DNA of 64,000 nt, taken from Planctomonas sp. JC2975 (GTDB lineage Bacteria; Actinomycetota; Actinomycetes; Actinomycetales; Microbacteriaceae). The notes under the pieces were generated by a model, which was not told where the DNA came from, made no database searches, and was given only the letters and a program-made list of their open reading frames with translations. The position numbers were made by a program, and so were the translations under genes. Of this stretch, positions 42,335 to 50,191 are shown in pieces (within the stretch, counting starts at the first letter, position 1; each line of letters opens with the position of its first letter). The stretch spans positions 1,674,001-1,738,000 of the forward strand of contig NZ_JABEKS010000001.1 in the NCBI RefSeq assembly GCF_012985205.1, written 5' to 3'.

Positions 42335-43909
42335 TCAGGTGGCCGCAGAGGCGGATGCCGTGGCATCCGTTACCTCCGCCTCCTCTGGCGGCCTGCTCAG
42401 CAGCTCCAGCACCGCGATCACGAGCACCGCGATCACCGCCGTCCAGATGATGACGGAAGGCGTGAGCGGACGCAGGAACACTACGACGGCAGCGGCCACG
42501 AGGCCGACGATCACGCGAAGCAGCACGCGCTGCTGGTACATCCAGGTGCCGGTTCTTCCCGTCGTTATCCCGTGTTTCTCCGCGCCCCGACGGGCGGCGG
42601 CGAATCCGGAACCTGCGTATCCGCGCAGGGTCCTCGCCCAGCGGAACGGCCCGCTGATCATGGTGATGACGAAGACCGTCACGGCCAGCACTGCCACGGC
42701 GACGACGATCGACTGCACGAAGCCGAGGATGCCGGAGTAGAGCGTGCCCGCGGCATCCGCTGGTATCGAATTCTGCACCGAGAGCACGAAGACGGTCTTG
42801 CCGACCGAGATGCCGATGCTCACCAGGATCATCGAGACTCCCAGTGCTACGGAGGCCCAGATCAGCGCGATCGTGCGCCGCCTCGCCACGAGCACCCCGG
42901 CAGCCAGCAGCACGAGCACCACCCACGGCAGCCAGATGCCCACCGCGACGACGAGGTTGTAGAGGCCGACGTAGAGCGTCACGGAGCTGGACTCCGCGAT
43001 CACGATCGTCTTAGAAATCGTCGGGATGTTCTTCGCGAAGGCGAAACCCTGATCGACGAGCTGCGTCTTGACGGCATCGATGATCGGTCCGAGCTGAACG
43101 CCGATCTGGCCGTTCGGGCCGATACTGATCGCCGCGTTCTTCTCGCCGCTCAGCGTCGCCAGCAGCTGTTTGTGCGTGATGGTCAGTGTTTGTTTCCAGA
43201 TGTCCGAGAACGCGTCCGAATGCACGAACTTCGTCACCGTCGACGTGATGAGGCTCTTGATGCCTGCGACGAGGGGCGCCTGCAGCGTGTTCAGCGCCGC
43301 GGATGCCTTTGGCCCAAGGCCGAGGTTCTCCAGGCCCGTGAAGACCTGGGACGTGATGCCCTCGATGTCAACCTTGGATTCGATCGCCGACACCGTCTGG
43401 TCGACGACGAGCGCTTGCACGGCCGGCTTGTCGGCGAGCGGCGCGAACGTGTCGACGAAGTAGTTCGTGTCCGTGAGCTCGCGCTGCGCCCAGGTGGAGA
43501 CCACAGCGACCGGCGCCAAGATCGACGCGATCACGATGAGCGCCGTCGCGAGAAGGGTCCACGCCCAGCTGCGCTTCTTCTTGCCTCCGGATGCAGCACC
43601 CTTCGTGCGCGCGCCACCGGCGTCCCCGGCTGCCCGCGCTTGCTCCGCGCCTGCGGCCCTGGCCGCCTCGACGGCATCCGCGGTCCGCGCCCGTTCGGCC
43701 TCCGCATCCGCGAGCGCGCGATCGGCGGCCGTGCGGGCCTCTGCGGCGGTCGTGCGCGCCTCCGCCGCGTCGGAGCGAGCCTGTTCGGCGTCGGAGGACG
43801 CGGCATCCGCTCTGGCAGTCGCCTCGTCGAGCCTCGCACTCAACTCGGCACGTTCGGCCGTGACCCGGTCGAGCTCGGCCTGCAATTCCTGGTTCGTCAA
43901 ACGCGCCAT
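42335..43909 (-). CDS. Membrane protein with N-terminal Ala-rich coiled coil
   Basis: The 524-residue product begins with about 110 residues of Ala/Glu/Arg-rich heptad sequence (MARLTNQELQAELDRVTAE onward, then repeated AEARTAAD-type segments) that should form a coiled coil. A Lys-rich stop (GGKKKRSWAW) and a helix follow at about 113-135, then an approximately 170-residue extracytoplasmic domain, and four to five further helices to the end (HGITTGRTGTWMYQQRVLLR lies between two of them). I do not recognise a named family. ATG 43909 is preceded by a strong AGGGGGA ribosome binding site. It is the gene immediately upstream of the perM-like gene, as Rv0954, also a membrane protein, is in mycobacteria; equivalence is only positional. 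Confidence 0.8.
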   Translation of the reverse strand: MARLTNQELQAELDRVTAERAELSARLDEATARADAASSDAEQARSDAAEARTTAAEARTAADRALADAEAERARTADAVEAARAAGAEQARAAGDAGGARTKGAASGGKKKRSWAWTLLATALIVIASILAPVAVVSTWAQRELTDTNYFVDTFAPLADKPAVQALVVDQTVSAIESKVDIEGITSQVFTGLENLGLGPKASAALNTLQAPLVAGIKSLITSTVTKFVHSDAFSDIWKQTLTITHKQLLATLSGEKNAAISIGPNGQIGVQLGPIIDAVKTQLVDQGFAFAKNIPTISKTIVIAESSSVTLYVGLYNLVVAVGIWLPWVVLVLLAAGVLVARRRTIALIWASVALGVSMILVSIGISVGKTVFVLSVQNSIPADAAGTLYSGILGFVQSIVVAVAVLAVTVFVITMISGPFRWARTLRGYAGSGFAAARRGAEKHGITTGRTGTWMYQQRVLLRVIVGLVAAAVVVFLRPLTPSVIIWTAVIAVLVIAVLELLSRPPEEAEVTDATASASAAT

Positions 43910-43953
43910 GCCATCCCCCTGGCTCTGGTCGCCGCACGCAGCGGTACGTGTCG

Positions 43954-43959
43954 ACTCTA
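43954..43959 (-). promoter_or_regulatory. Candidate -10 box of the coiled-coil membrane-protein gene
   Basis: TAGAGT on the minus strand about 44 bases before ATG 43909. A leader of about 38 nt with an AGGGGGA ribosome binding site would result. No good -35 was found. Confidence 0.3.
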
Positions 43960-44048
43960 CGGTCGGGGGGCCGCAGGTCCAGGGTGATCCGGCGACGGAT
44001 CATCCGGAACAGATGACCGGGCACCACGCTCGGCCCAGCGCCGGAGGC

Positions 44049-44807
44049 TCAGAGCACGAGCGGTTCGCCGGCGACCGGGACCCGCAGCCGATCCGACAGA
44101 CCGGCGTAGCCGAACTCGCGGATCAACCGCTCCCGCGTCTCGCTGAAGTGGTGCCAGCCCTCTGCGTGGACCGGCACGATCGTGGCACTGCCGAGAGCGC
44201 GGGCCGCCTCGACTGCGGTTCTCGCGTTCAGCGTGAGGTCGTCGTCGCCGAACCGTCCCACGTTGGCACCGCCCGTGAAGAGCACAGCTATGTCGATGGT
44301 CCCGACCCTCGAGACGATCTCCGCCACGAGGTCGACCGATGCGTTGTCGCCGGACACGTAGATCGTCGGATGCCCCGGTGCTCGAAGCAGGAACCCGGTG
44401 ACGGGGCCCGAGAGCCGTTCTGCGCCTTCCGGACCGTGCCGTGCCGGGAGGCCGGTCACCTCCATGGATCCGACAGTGCTGGTCTGCCAGGTCGTCAGCC
44501 CCGTGACACCTTCGATGCGCCCTGCCGCCTCCGTCGTGGAGAGTACCGTGTCGACACGCCCGAGGAAGTCGCGACCGGAGTGGTCGAGGTTGTCGAAGTG
44601 CTGGTCGTGCGAGAGGAGCACCAGGTCGACCGGGCCGAGCTGGTCCGGGCTCAGTGCCGGTCCGGTGAGCTTGTGCAGGGTGGCACCGGCGCCCGGATAG
44701 TCCCCCGGCTCGTCGAACGTGGGATCGGTGAGGATCCGCAGTCCCGCGTAGTCGAGGATCGCCGTCGGACCTCCGACGAGGGTGAGCGTCATCTCTGCTG
44801 AGGCCAT
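44049..44807 (-). CDS. Metallo-beta-lactamase-fold hydrolase
   Basis: The 252-residue product has a metallo-beta-lactamase-superfamily layout (UlaG-like): an N-terminal beta segment with ILTDPTFDEPGDY, the metal-site motif LLSHDQHFDNLD (residues 64-75), a second His in LPARHGPEG (near 121), SGDN (near 153) and HAEGWHHF (near 215). The metal motif reads H-D-x-H-x-D-N rather than the classical HxHxDH, a variant seen in related single-domain proteins, so metal geometry may differ. The substrate is unknown. ATG 44807 has no strong ribosome binding site; ATG 44792 (MTLTLVGG) is an alternative start. It lies between the sucD terminator and the coiled-coil protein gene. Confidence 0.85.
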   Translation of the reverse strand: MASAEMTLTLVGGPTAILDYAGLRILTDPTFDEPGDYPGAGATLHKLTGPALSPDQLGPVDLVLLSHDQHFDNLDHSGRDFLGRVDTVLSTTEAAGRIEGVTGLTTWQTSTVGSMEVTGLPARHGPEGAERLSGPVTGFLLRAPGHPTIYVSGDNASVDLVAEIVSRVGTIDIAVLFTGGANVGRFGDDDLTLNARTAVEAARALGSATIVPVHAEGWHHFSETRERLIREFGYAGLSDRLRVPVAGEPLVL

Positions 44808-44917
44808 GCGCTCATGGTGCCCGATCGGCCGCGGTCGGTGGGATGCGGCATCCGCCGATCCATCTGCCGTTCGCCCACTCGCCGGCTCGGCCGGACCACC
44901 GGTCGGCCAAAACGACT

Positions 44918-44976
44918 GCGGCCAGTTCGCGCGTCCGCAGCCGCATGAAGTGGCTGCTTTCGCGCGAACTGGCCGC
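44918..44976 (-). terminator. Strong hairpin terminator after sucD
   Basis: A perfect 16-bp outer stem (GCGGCCAGTTCGCGCG at 44918-44933 with its complement at 44961-44976) encloses a smaller stem (GCAGCC/GGCTGC). In the sucD direction a TTTT run lies five bases beyond the stem. It is about 15 bases after the sucD stop and probably ends the sucC-sucD transcript. Confidence 0.7.
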
Positions 44977-44990
44977 GTTGCTCGAGCGCG

Positions 44991-45893
44991 TTACAGGCTC
45001 GCGTAGACCTCTCGGAGGAGCTCGGCGGTCTCGCTCGGCGTCTTGCCGACCTTGACGCCTGCGGCCTCGAGGGCCTCCTTCTTGGCCTGCGCGGTGCCGG
45101 CGGAGCCGGACACGATGGCGCCCGCGTGGCCCATGGTCTTGCCCTCGGGAGCGGTGAAGCCCGCGACGTAGCCGACGACCGGCTTGGTCACGTTCGCCTT
45201 GATGAAGTCGGCTGCGCGCTCCTCGGCGTCGCCGCCGATCTCGCCGATCATCACGATGGCCTTTGTCTCCGGGTCTGCCTCGAACGCGGCGAGCGCGTCG
45301 ATGTGCGTGGTGCCGATGATCGGGTCGCCTCCGATGCCGATCGCGGTGGAGAAGCCAAGATCGCGCAGCTCGTACATCATCTGGTAGGTCAGCGTGCCCG
45401 ACTTGGAGACGAGTCCGATGTGCCCCTTGCCCGTGATGGTCGCGGGTGTGATGCCGACGAGCGACTCACCGGGCGTGATGATGCCGGGGCAGTTCGGTCC
45501 GATGATGCGGGTCTTGTCGCCCTTGGCCTTGGCCTCCGCCCACGCCTCGGCGCTGTCCTGCACCGGGATGCCCTCTGTGATCACGACGAGAACCGGGATC
45601 TCGGCCTCGATGGCCTCGAGCATCGCGTCCTTCGCGAACGCCGGCGGAACGAAGATGATCGAGACGTCTGCCCCGGTCTTCTCGATGGCCTCGGAGACGG
45701 CGCCGAACACGGGAAGCTCGACGGCGTTGCCGTCCTTGTCGGTGTGCGAGACGGTGGTGCCCGCCTTGCGGGCGTTGACGCCGCCGACGACCTGGGTGCC
45801 TGCCTTCAGCATGAGGGCGGTGTGCTTGGTGCCCTCGCCTCCGGTGATGCCCTGGACGATGACCTTGGAGTCCTTATTGAGGAAGATCGACAT
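44991..45893 (-). CDS. sucD: Succinyl-CoA synthetase alpha subunit
   Basis: The 300-residue subunit binds CoA and carries the phosphohistidine of the TCA-cycle enzyme that interconverts succinyl-CoA and succinate with ATP/GTP formation. Visible are the CoA-binding [18 protein letters not shown] near the N-terminus, [11 protein letters not shown] in the middle and the active-site [15 protein letters not shown] (His near residue 250). Length is normal. It follows sucC on the same strand after a 109-bp gap that contains two hairpins, and is followed by a strong terminator. The ATG is preceded by an unusually A-rich stretch (AGAAAGACAAAAAACA) that may serve as ribosome binding region. Confidence 0.97.
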   Translation of the reverse strand: MSIFLNKDSKVIVQGITGGEGTKHTALMLKAGTQVVGGVNARKAGTTVSHTDKDGNAVELPVFGAVSEAIEKTGADVSIIFVPPAFAKDAMLEAIEAEIPVLVVITEGIPVQDSAEAWAEAKAKGDKTRIIGPNCPGIITPGESLVGITPATITGKGHIGLVSKSGTLTYQMMYELRDLGFSTAIGIGGDPIIGTTHIDALAAFEADPETKAIVMIGEIGGDAEERAADFIKANVTKPVVGYVAGFTAPEGKTMGHAGAIVSGSAGTAQAKKEALEAAGVKVGKTPSETAELLREVYASL

Positions 45894-45934
45894 TGTTTTT
45901 TGTCTTTCTCTATGTTCTTGAAGTCTTATGGCAA

Positions 45935-45957
45935 CTGAGGCCCGAGACGGGCCTCAG
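45935..45957. repeat. Intergenic hairpin between sucC and sucD (distal)
   Basis: A perfect nine-bp inverted repeat, CTGAGGCCC and GGGCCTCAG with a five-base loop. In the mRNA it lies about 40 bases before sucD and may tune processing or translation; no T-run follows, so full termination is unlikely. Confidence 0.6.
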
Positions 45958-45970
45958 CGCTGGCGTCGCG

Positions 45971-45994
45971 GCGAAGGCCAGAAATGGCCTTCGC
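45971..45994. repeat. Intergenic hairpin between sucC and sucD (proximal)
   Basis: A perfect ten-bp inverted repeat, GCGAAGGCCA and TGGCCTTCGC, with a four-base loop (GAAA on the plus strand). It starts nine bases after the sucC stop and forms part of the element shared with the end of the LigD-type gene. Confidence 0.65.
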
Positions 45995-46012
45995 TCCCAG
46001 CTTCAGCGCGCC
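45971..46012 (-). repeat. 42-bp stop-codon-spanning element, copy 2
   Basis: Covers the last codons and TGA of sucC and the proximal hairpin. It is identical to 33890-33931 at 35 of 42 positions. In this copy the hairpin stem is perfect. Confidence 0.6.
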
Positions 46013-47163
46013 AGTTCGGCGGCCTTGTCGGCGCCCTGGTCCATCGTCTCGGCCAGCGTGACGAGCGGGTGGTTGTAGTCGTTGAGGATGGCGCGGCCTT
46101 CCTCGACCTTGTTGCCGTCCAGACGCACGACGAGCGGCTTGTTCGCCTCGGCGCCGAGCGTGGTCAGCGCGCCGACGATGCCGTTCGCGACGGCGTCGCA
46201 GGCGGTGATGCCGCCGAAGACGTTGACGAACACGCTCTTGACCTGCGGGTCGTTCAGGATGACATCCAGTCCGGCTGCCATCACCTCGGCGGATGCTCCG
46301 CCTCCGATGTCGAGGAAGTTGGCCGGCTTCACGCCGCCGTGGTTCTCGCCTGCGTAGGCGACGACATCCAGGGTGCTCATCACGAGTCCTGCGCCGTTTC
46401 CGATGATGCCGACCTGGCCGTCGAGCTTGACGTAGTTGAGGTCGTGCTGCTTGGCCTTCGCCTCGAGCGGGTCTGCAGCGGACTTGTCCTCGAGCGCCTC
46501 GTGGTCCGCGTGGCGGAAGTCGGCGTTCGCGTCCAGCGACACCTTGCCGTCGAGCGCGATGATCTCGCCCTCACCGGTCAGCACGAGCGGGTTGACCTCG
46601 ACCAGCGTCGCGTCCTCGCCCTTGTAGACGTCGTACAGCTTCACGAGCACGGGAGCGACCTTTTCGATGAGGTCGTCGGGGAAGCCGCCCGCCTTCGCGA
46701 TCTGCTTCGCCTTCGCCAGGTCGATGCCGGTCAGCGGGTCGACCTCGACGCGTGCCAGCGCCTCGGGCTTCTCGACAGCGAGCTGCTCGATCTCCATGCC
46801 GCCCTCGACGCTGCACAGCGACAGGTAGGAGCGGTTGGCCCGGTCCAGCAGCACGGAGAAGTAGAACTCGCGCGCGATGTTCGCGCCACCGGCCACCATC
46901 ACGCGCCGCACGACGTGGCCCTTGATGTCGAGACCGAGGATGGCCTTTGCCGCCTCTTCGGCGTCGTCCGGCGTCTTCGCCACCTTGACGCCGCCGGCCT
47001 TTCCGCGGCCGCCGGTCTTCACCTGGGCCTTGACGACGGTCACGCCGCCGAGCTTCTCGGACGCCGCGCGCACCTCTTCCGGGGTGTCCGCGACGATACC
47101 CGGCAGTACCGGGACTCCGTACTTCTCGAACAGGTCACGTGCCTGGTACTCGTAAAGATCCAC
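46003..47163 (-). CDS. sucC: Succinyl-CoA synthetase beta subunit
   Basis: The 386-residue ATP-grasp subunit binds nucleotide and succinate. It starts with the typical [22 protein letters not shown], followed by [18 protein letters not shown] (ATP-grasp lysine and glycine loop), [19 protein letters not shown], and the C-terminal succinate/phosphate site [16 protein letters not shown] and [11 protein letters not shown]. Length is normal. The GTG start has a GGGAAG ribosome binding site four bases upstream. I could not fix a promoter in the upstream gap; TATCTG near 47253 is a weak possibility. sucC precedes sucD in one transcription unit. Confidence 0.97.
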   Translation of the reverse strand: MDLYEYQARDLFEKYGVPVLPGIVADTPEEVRAASEKLGGVTVVKAQVKTGGRGKAGGVKVAKTPDDAEEAAKAILGLDIKGHVVRRVMVAGGANIAREFYFSVLLDRANRSYLSLCSVEGGMEIEQLAVEKPEALARVEVDPLTGIDLAKAKQIAKAGGFPDDLIEKVAPVLVKLYDVYKGEDATLVEVNPLVLTGEGEIIALDGKVSLDANADFRHADHEALEDKSAADPLEAKAKQHDLNYVKLDGQVGIIGNGAGLVMSTLDVVAYAGENHGGVKPANFLDIGGGASAEVMAAGLDVILNDPQVKSVFVNVFGGITACDAVANGIVGALTTLGAEANKPLVVRLDGNKVEEGRAILNDYNHPLVTLAETMDQGADKAAELAR

Positions 47164-47477
47164 TGCTTCCCAATCAATATGCGAGTGAAATGGCAGTCGG
47201 TGCGGGCCCCGTCGAATGATGGGACTGGGCTGATGGGCACTTCAGTCAGATAGCTCGACGCCGAGATAAATTGCCACCGACAGCCTACCCGAGGCTCATG
47301 GCCGTTCTCTCCGCCCCCGGTTCTCTCCGCGCACCGGTGCCCTCAGCACGCATCCTCCCCGCGACGAGCCGGCACCCTGCTGCCGAACCATGCCGATGTT
47401 CTCGGCGATCCGGGGGTGCTCGACGACATTCGGGGCGGCTCGGTGTATGGCGCGGCCAGGCCGTCGAGCGTGGTCGG

Positions 47478-47483
47478 TACCCT
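47478..47483 (+). promoter_or_regulatory. -10 box of the MpaB-type oxygenase gene (leaderless)
   Basis: TACCCT lies six bases before GTG 47490. This spacing equals that at several other genes here and is the main reason for choosing this start. The 326 bases between the sucC start (47163) and 47490 hold nothing else that I can support. Confidence 0.5.
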
Positions 47484-47489
47484 GGCGAG

Positions 47490-48287
47490 GTGGCCTCAGA
47501 TCCGCTTCGCGAACCGCTGGGCATCGCGGATGTCGGCGGCGAGTGGATCATGCTGGCCGGCGGCGGGTGCGCCGTCCTGCTGCAGCTCGCACATCCGTCC
47601 GTCGGACGAGGCGTCGCCGAGCACAGCGACTTCGCGGATCGCCCGTACGACAGGCTGATCGGCACGCTGACGTATGTGACGGCTGTGGCGTGCGGAACCG
47701 AAGAGGACATCCGCACGGTGCGCCGCATCGTCGGCCGTGCGCATGCCCCGGTGCGCGGATCCGCGGATGCTGCGTCCTCCGCCTACAGCGCGTACGACCC
47801 CGACCTGCAGCTGTGGGTCACCGCGACGCTGTACTGGACGGCGGTCCGCGTGCACGAGCGCGTCTTCGGGGCGCTCGACGAGGCGTCCGCGGATCGCTTC
47901 TACCGCGAGTTCGCCGCAGTCGGCACGTCGCTGCAACTGCCGGCGGATGCCTGGCCCGCGACGCGCGCCGCGTTCGACGAGTACTGGAGCGATGCCGCCT
48001 CACGCCTGCGCGTGACACCCGCAGCCCGCCGAGTGGGCGAGGATCTGCTGCGCGCCGTGCGGGCGCCGCTCTGGATGCGGGCGATCATGCCGTTGGCTCG
48101 ACTGGCCACGACGGCGCTGCTGCCGGAATCCGTGCGGCGGCAGTACGGCCTCCAGCTGACCGGCCGCAACGCGCTCAGGTACGAGCGGATGATGTCGGTC
48201 GCCGCCGCGGTCTACCCGCGTTTGCCCGTCGGCATCCGGCACGTCGTGCGCAACCGTCTCCTGCGCCGTCTGCGCCGCATGGCGTGA
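47490..48287 (+). CDS. MpaB-type (DUF2236) oxygenase-like protein
   Basis: The 265-residue product carries the DUF2236 pattern: GGEWIMLAGGGCAVLLQLAH near residues 15-34, HPSVGRGVAEHSDF (34-47), TLTYVTAVACGTEEDI, AHAPVRG, and YDPDLQLWVTATLYWTAV. The family includes fungal MpaB and latex-clearing-type haem oxygenases, but the bacterial members are mostly uncharacterised, so the substrate is unknown. The frame extends upstream to a TTG at 47271, but those residues are Arg/Ser/Pro-rich and unlike the family; GTG 47490, six bases after a TACCCT box, gives a normal N-terminus. It is divergent from sucC and followed closely by the unknown gene at 48308. Confidence 0.82.
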   Translation: MASDPLREPLGIADVGGEWIMLAGGGCAVLLQLAHPSVGRGVAEHSDFADRPYDRLIGTLTYVTAVACGTEEDIRTVRRIVGRAHAPVRGSADAASSAYSAYDPDLQLWVTATLYWTAVRVHERVFGALDEASADRFYREFAAVGTSLQLPADAWPATRAAFDEYWSDAASRLRVTPAARRVGEDLLRAVRAPLWMRAIMPLARLATTALLPESVRRQYGLQLTGRNALRYERMMSVAAAVYPRLPVGIRHVVRNRLLRRLRRMA

Positions 48288-48307
48288 GCACCATCGATCG
48301 GTCCCTT

Positions 48308-48754
48308 ATGCTGACGCCGACGGATCAGCCGCGCACACCCGAAGCGCAGGCGCCGCGCGACGAAAGGCCGGCTGTGTCCTCCTTCTACGACTGCTTCATC
48401 GCGGGCGATCACGAGGCCGCGAAGCACCTCGTGGCGAGCGCACTCAACTCGCAGGGCTTCATCGTCGAGGTGCAGCCCAACGGCAACTGGTACGCGCGCC
48501 GTGGCAACATGACGACGACGGTCTTCGTCGGCGCACTCGCCGGCGACGACTTCCAGATCACGTTCGGCGTGCAGTTCTTCGTGGATGCCGCCGATCAGCT
48601 GGTCGCCCGCCTCGACAAGAACACCGCCGTCGGATTCTTCAAGGGCGGCGTGTGGGGCTTGAGCAAGATCGACACCGCATTCGCCCAAACCGCGGGGGCC
48701 ATGTACAACACCCTCCTCGGCGCCGGCGTGCTCACCAACACGGCCGAGGGCTGA
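48308..48754 (+). CDS. Uncharacterised 148-residue protein
   Basis: The product has a hydrophilic, Pro-rich start (about 22 residues) and then a compact region beginning SSFYDCFIAGDHEAAKHLV, with alternating beta-type strands (FIVEVQPNGNWYARRGN, TTTVFVGALAGDDFQITF) and a C-terminal GGVWGLSKIDTAF segment. There is no signal peptide and no obvious membrane helix. I do not recognise the family. ATG 48308 gives the long form; GTG 48374 with an upstream GAAAGG ribosome binding site gives a 126-residue form starting exactly at the ordered part and may be the true start. It is 20 bases after the oxygenase gene and converges with the acetyltransferase gene. Confidence 0.65.
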   Translation: MLTPTDQPRTPEAQAPRDERPAVSSFYDCFIAGDHEAAKHLVASALNSQGFIVEVQPNGNWYARRGNMTTTVFVGALAGDDFQITFGVQFFVDAADQLVARLDKNTAVGFFKGGVWGLSKIDTAFAQTAGAMYNTLLGAGVLTNTAEG

Positions 48755-48760
48755 GCCGGG

Positions 48761-49300
48761 TCAGGATACGGGGCGGTCGATTCCGAAGAGCGAGCACGTC
48801 ACGTTGTAGTACTCCTCCGTGATGCCGAGATCGCTCATGCCGATCCTCAGCGCGACGCGCTGCGACGCCGTGTTCTGCGGATGCGTGACCGCCAGCACGC
48901 GGTCGAGTCCGCTGTCGAAGGCGTGCTGAAGAACGCGAGTCGCCGCCTCCGTCGCGTAACCGCGACCCCACGCATCCGGATGCAGGTGCCACCCGATCTC
49001 GGTCTCACCGGACGGCGGCAGCGGATGGTCGCTACCGGACGCCGGCAGATCCTTCAGCAGCAGGGCGCCGTGCGGATGCCCGGTCTCCAGCTCGGTGATC
49101 GCCCAGATTCCGTGCACCGGATGCTCCATCGAGCTGAGCCGTTCGGCGCGCTCGATCGCCTCCGCCCGATCCGTCATCACCAGAGGATCACGTCCGATGA
49201 AGCGCTGCACCTCCCAGCGCGAGTACATGTCGAAGAGGAAGTCGACGTCGTCGAGCGTCCAGGGGCGCAGCCGAAGCCGCTCCGTCGTGAGCGTGATCAC
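48761..49300 (-). CDS. GNAT-family N-acetyltransferase (RimJ/RimL type)
   Basis: The 179-residue product begins TLTTERLRLRPWTLDDVDFL, typical of RimJ/RimL-like acetyltransferases, and contains the acetyl-CoA motif EIGWHLHPDAWGRGYATEAA (near 100-119, with the R/Q-x-x-G-x-G/A type loop) and a C-terminal NTASQRVALRIGM segment. These enzymes transfer acetyl from acetyl-CoA to protein N-termini or small amines; the target is unknown. The GTG start is only six bases after the zinc-ribbon gene upstream and has no clear ribosome binding site, so it is probably translated by re-initiation in a two-gene operon. Confidence 0.9.
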   Translation of the reverse strand: MITLTTERLRLRPWTLDDVDFLFDMYSRWEVQRFIGRDPLVMTDRAEAIERAERLSSMEHPVHGIWAITELETGHPHGALLLKDLPASGSDHPLPPSGETEIGWHLHPDAWGRGYATEAATRVLQHAFDSGLDRVLAVTHPQNTASQRVALRIGMSDLGITEEYYNVTCSLFGIDRPVS

Positions 49301-49306
49301 TGGCGG

Positions 49307-49501
49307 TCACGCCGCGCGAGGCACGTCGCCGGCGACCTGGTCGTTGTCGATCGAGCCGATGCACTCGACGCAGAACCACTCGCCATCCGCCTCGAGAAAG
49401 GCATCCGCCGCGCACACGGCGCATCGGTGGGTGGCCAGCAGCAGGTCGAGGTCGTCGTCTGCCGCCGTGTTCTCGATGATGAACTGCTCGTCTCGGGTCA
49501 T
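49307..49501 (-). CDS. Small zinc-ribbon-like protein
   Basis: A 64-residue acidic protein starting MTRDEQFIIENTAADDD, with two CxxC knuckles (CAVC near residue 27, CVEC near 44) separated by AADAFLEADGEWF, which should bind one zinc ion. I do not recognise a named family. The frame extends to 49561, but ATG 49501 is preceded by GGAGAC, while the extra residues fall into the intergenic repeat. It appears to be the first gene of an operon with the acetyltransferase. Confidence 0.7.
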   Translation of the reverse strand: MTRDEQFIIENTAADDDLDLLLATHRCAVCAADAFLEADGEWFCVECIGSIDNDQVAGDVPRAA

Positions 49502-49527
49502 GTCTCCATGGTCGGACGGCCCACCGA

Positions 49528-49750
49528 CAGACGATTGAGGCTTGCCGGGGAATGCTTGCATTCATCGGCACGCCGATTGAGTCTGTTGAGCGCGCAGCGC
49601 GAGCACAGACGATTGAGGCTTGCCGGGGAATGCTTGCATTCATCGGCACGCCGATTGAGCCTGTTGAGCGCGCAGCGCGAGCACAGACGATTGAGGCTTG
49701 CCGGGGCAACGCTCGCATTCATCGAGCCTGCTGAGCGCGCAGCGTGACCA
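49528..49750. repeat. Three tandem copies of a 78-bp intergenic repeat
   Basis: Copies begin at 49528, 49606 and 49684, an exact 78-bp period. Copies 1 and 2 differ at very few positions; copy 3 is shorter by about a dozen bases in the middle and more divergent. Each contains an ATTGAGxCTGxTGAGCGCGCAGCG segment. Because 78 is a multiple of three and stops are scarce, it creates spurious repeated open frames on both strands, which I do not accept as genes. It fills most of the 327-bp gap between the zinc-ribbon gene and the NTF2-like gene. Confidence 0.9.
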
Positions 49751-49816
49751 ACAGAGATTGACACCGCCAGAGCCGCACGAACGGGTCCCGAGTCTGCGCC
49801 TGTCGGTGGGCGGCGG

Positions 49817-49822
49817 TACACC
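49817..49822 (+). promoter_or_regulatory. Possible -10 box of the NTF2-like gene
   Basis: TACACC lies six bases before ATG 49829, the same distance as at other leaderless genes here, but the last base is C rather than T, so this is weaker. Confidence 0.3.
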
Positions 49823-49828
49823 GGGTGC

Positions 49829-50188
49829 ATGAGCGAACTAGTGCAGCACTGGATCGAGGGGTACCTCCGTGCCTGGGAGTCGAATGAGCCGGACGACATT
49901 CGCGCCCTGTTCACGGACGACGCCACCTATCGCACCGCGCCGTTCCGGGATCCCTGGCGCGGCGCGGACGACATCGTGACGGAGTGGATCCGCCGCAAGG
50001 ACGAACCGGGCGACGCAGCGTTCACGTGGGAGCTCTCGGGCGAGGACGGCGATCGCGCGTTCGTCCAAGGGACCACGGTCTACGACGACATCACCTACAG
50101 CAATCTGTGGGTGATCGACTTCGCTCCTGACGGGCGCGCCGCCGCGTACACCGAGTGGTGGATGGACCGGGCCTCCCCGCCGGAGTGA
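49829..50188 (+). CDS. NTF2/SnoaL-like small protein
   Basis: The 119-residue product has the NTF2-like cone-fold pattern: a first helix (LVQHWIEGYLRAWESNEPDDIRALF), then DDATYRTAPF, GADDIVTEWIRRK and a sheet-forming C-terminal half (FVQGTTVYDDITYSNLWVIDFA and AAAYTEWWMDR). Proteins of this fold act as small hydrolases or isomerases, or bind ligands; no specific function can be assigned. It ends three bases before the stop of murQ, which runs in the opposite direction. Confidence 0.85.
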   Translation: MSELVQHWIEGYLRAWESNEPDDIRALFTDDATYRTAPFRDPWRGADDIVTEWIRRKDEPGDAAFTWELSGEDGDRAFVQGTTVYDDITYSNLWVIDFAPDGRAAAYTEWWMDRASPPE

Positions 50189-50191
50189 CGG

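Noticed and set aside
47271-47489. N-terminal extension of the MpaB-type oxygenase from TTG 47271
   Set aside because: The extra 73 residues are Arg/Ser/Pro-rich and unlike the family; GTG 47490 has a well-placed -10 box.
49498-49926. Open frames over the 78-bp repeats (also 49552-49734 on the plus strand)
   Set aside because: They exist because the repeat length is a multiple of three. Products are repeated Arg/Ala-rich peptides with no start signals.
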